Positions 4,736 to 6,016 of a stretch of DNA of 6,016 bases are shown one piece after another (position 1 is the first letter of the stretch; the number at the start of each line of letters is the position of its first letter). The notes beneath the pieces are model-generated. The model did not search any database and had not been told where the DNA came from. It saw only the letters and a program-made list of their open reading frames with translations. The position numbers and the translations under genes were made by a program. This DNA comes from Leptolyngbya sp. SIO4C5 (GTDB lineage: Bacteria > Cyanobacteriota > Cyanobacteriia > Phormidesmidales > Phormidesmidaceae): contig JAAHIC010000301.1 in assembly GCA_010671965.1 (NCBI GenBank), forward strand, positions 1-6,016, read 5' to 3'.

Positions 4736-5623
4736 ATGGCAACGCTAAAAGCGACATTGGGAAATCAGCGGATTTGGTTCTGGCGCGGCTGGCGCATTCG
4801 CTACACCTACCTACCACCGGGTACACCTACCGCCGCCAGTGCCACTCCGATTTTACTGCTACACGGCTTCGGCGCTAGCCTGCAGCAGTGGCGCGACAAC
4901 CTGACGCCCATAAGCCAGTATCATCCGGTCTATGCTATCGATTTGCTGGGATTTGGCGGCTCAGAGAAAGCCGCAACTCGTTTCGGCACCGACCTCTGGG
5001 TAGAGCAGATAATTGACTTTTGGCAGACCTGGCTGGGACAACCGATGATTTTACTGGGTCACTCTCTGGGGGCTTTAGTCGCGCTAGCCGCTACTACCAC
5101 CCATCCAGAAATGGTCGATCGCCTGATTATGCTGACGCTGCCAGCAGCTCGCCAAGAGCTACTGACAGGCTGGAGCGGTCAGCTTGCGAGCAAGTTTGAA
5201 GACTGGTTTTCATCTCCAATTTTGATTCGTCCCCTGTTTCGCTTAGCACGGCGGAACTGGTTTATTCGGGCCGTTTTGCAATCAATCTACACCAAGCCAG
5301 AGCGAGTAACGGCCGATCTAATAGAGTCATTCATTCATCCAACTGCTGAGCGCGGTGCTGCTAGAACGCTGATGTACCTGGTCAAGTCTCGCACTGATGA
5401 GCGCTTCAGCCCCGCCACCCAAATGCTGCTAGCCCAGGTCAAAGTGCCAACGCTGCTGCTCTGGGGCCAAGCCGATCGGGTCATCCCGATTAGCTGGGGT
5501 CGCCATGTAGCCAGTCTGAGCACCGCTGTTGAGCTGCAAGAACTTCCTAATTTAGGCCACTGTCTCTACGATGAATGCCCCGAACAGGTCAACCAGGCCA
5601 TTTGTCACTGGCTGGCTGCTTAA
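4736..5623 (+). CDS. Alpha/beta-fold hydrolase
   Basis: The 295-residue protein shows the full alpha/beta-hydrolase layout: strand and oxyanion loop LLLHGFGAS (40-48), DLLGFGGS (69-76), nucleophile elbow GHSLG (Ser110), a helical cap at about 137-225 rich in F, W and R (KFEDWFSSPILIRPLFRLARRNW), then LLWGQADRVIP (Asp247) and LGHCLYDECPE (His275). The triad is Ser110-Asp247-His275. Such proteins include esterases, lipases, C-C hydrolases, dehalogenases and pheophytinase-like enzymes. Nothing visible picks one, although Asp is absent at the nucleophile, which argues against dehalogenase. It has no signal peptide; the N-terminal WFWRGWRIRYTYLPP (14-28) is aromatic and basic, possibly contacting a membrane. 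It starts 13 bp after the amidase stop with a strong ribosome binding site, so the two are probably cotranscribed. No convincing intrinsic terminator follows. Confidence 0.93.
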   Translation: MATLKATLGNQRIWFWRGWRIRYTYLPPGTPTAASATPILLLHGFGASLQQWRDNLTPISQYHPVYAIDLLGFGGSEKAATRFGTDLWVEQIIDFWQTWLGQPMILLGHSLGALVALAATTTHPEMVDRLIMLTLPAARQELLTGWSGQLASKFEDWFSSPILIRPLFRLARRNWFIRAVLQSIYTKPERVTADLIESFIHPTAERGAARTLMYLVKSRTDERFSPATQMLLAQVKVPTLLLWGQADRVIPISWGRHVASLSTAVELQELPNLGHCLYDECPEQVNQAICHWLAA

Positions 5624-5659
5624 ACTGCTTAGATAAGTAGATGGCCTTATGTATTTATA

Positions 5660-5800
5660 GGATGGATAAAGCCCTTCGGACATGGCTGCGCTAAAGCGAA
5701 GCGTAATCCATGCGGGCGTTGATTTATTGCCTCCAGCAAGGCTACGCCAACGTTCCTCAACCGCAACCTACAAATGCTCATTTTATTTACGGCAACCTAC
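5660..5800. repeat. Degenerate cyanobacterial dispersed-repeat sequence
   Basis: This region resembles dispersed repeats I associate with filamentous cyanobacterial genomes. GGATGGATAAAGC (5660-5672) and GCGTAATCCATGC (5701-5713) are imperfect reverse complements (10 of 13). Between them are AGCC/GGCT (5670-5673/5684-5687) and CGCT-AA-AGCG (5689-5698). GGCGTTG, GTTCCTCAACC and GCAACCTAC (5763-5771) match a degenerate form of the common repeat with TTCCTCAACCCAACCTAC. GCAACCTAC recurs exactly at 5792-5800, inside the end of the next gene. No run of T follows the stems, so I do not call a terminator, although such elements could slow convergent transcription. Confidence 0.5.
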
Positions 5801-6016
5801 TTATAAGAGAAGCTATAGAGAGAATTAATAGAATCAGGTAAGGAACTGCCAAAACCAAAGGAATATATTTTTCAATAGCCGTAAGCCGATAATATCCAGA
5901 GCTGTTTTTTTCATTTACAAGAATATCCCATTCCCTCTGATACATAGGAAAGGGTAAATCCTGTTCTAGTTCATAAATAACTTGAAACTTAAGACGATTG
6001 AGCTGCTTATATGACT
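5787..6016 (-). CDS. C-terminal end of a small membrane protein (runs off right edge)
   Basis: A minus-strand frame, open from the window edge (6014) to TAA 5789-5787, gives 75 residues. It starts SYKQLNRLKFQVIYELEQDL, then PFPMYQREWDILVNEKNSSG, YYRLTAIEKYIPLVLAVPYL and ILLILSIASLISRLP. A charged cytoplasmic-looking half leads into one clear membrane segment (about residues 50-72) near the C-terminus. The SYxxLNxxKFxVIxExE-xLP...EW...Y..LT.IE.YIP pattern resembles small membrane proteins that I recall being annotated as the RipA (octameric membrane protein) family; this is from memory and the N-terminal half is missing. The last codons overlap the GCAACCTAC repeat. Codon use is more AT-rich than in the central genes, and no HIP1 site occurs here, which could reflect an accessory gene. 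Convergent with the alpha/beta hydrolase. Confidence 0.72.
   Translation of the reverse strand, partial: SYKQLNRLKFQVIYELEQDLPFPMYQREWDILVNEKNSSGYYRLTAIEKYIPLVLAVPYLILLILSIASLISRLP

Noticed and set aside
5624..5720. Intrinsic terminator after the alpha/beta hydrolase
   Set aside because: Stems exist (AGCC/GGCT, CGCT/AGCG) but no T-run follows; the region fits a dispersed repeat better.

Overview
The window is chromosomal DNA from a cyanobacterium. I count fourteen copies of the octamer GCGATCGC (HIP1), about one per 430 bp where chance predicts one in tens of kilobases. There is also a PsbP-like photosystem II gene next to maf. Sequences resembling the dispersed repeats of filamentous cyanobacteria (Leptolyngbya/Nostoc type) lie near the right end. 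Genus is not determinable by eye; a Leptolyngbya-like filamentous form is a guess.

Layout. Positions 1-177 (minus) are the start of a secreted protein running off the left edge. Positions 178-584 contain no clear gene but carry several inverted and direct repeats. A possible 45-residue gene lies at 585-722 (plus). It converges on a conserved-looking 71-residue protein of unknown function at 766-981 (minus). Positions 982-1189 hold a palindrome and an open frame of 43 codons without a normal start. A compact minus-strand cluster follows, read from right to left: a lipoprotein with a class I methyltransferase fold (2409-3143), a PsbP-like lipoprotein (1790-2356) and Maf nucleotide pyrophosphatase (1190-1783). 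A divergent control region of about 110 bp (3144-3255) separates it from a plus-strand pair, an amidase-signature hydrolase (3256-4722) and an alpha/beta hydrolase (4736-5623). These two are 13 bp apart with a strong ribosome binding site between them. Positions 5624-5800 hold repeat-like DNA. The far right edge (5787-6016, minus) is the C-terminal end of a small membrane protein cut by the window.

Function. The minus cluster links a probable photosystem II assembly lipoprotein with a housecleaning nucleotide pyrophosphatase. Its first gene encodes a methyltransferase that carries a lipoprotein signal, which is the most puzzling feature here because S-adenosylmethionine is a cytoplasmic cofactor. 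The plus-strand pair is probably one operon of two serine-dependent hydrolases with unknown substrates. I see no CRISPR array, transposase, tRNA, rRNA or recognisable defence system. Most of the window is ordinary core or near-core cyanobacterial sequence, and the less explained material lies at both ends and in the gaps.
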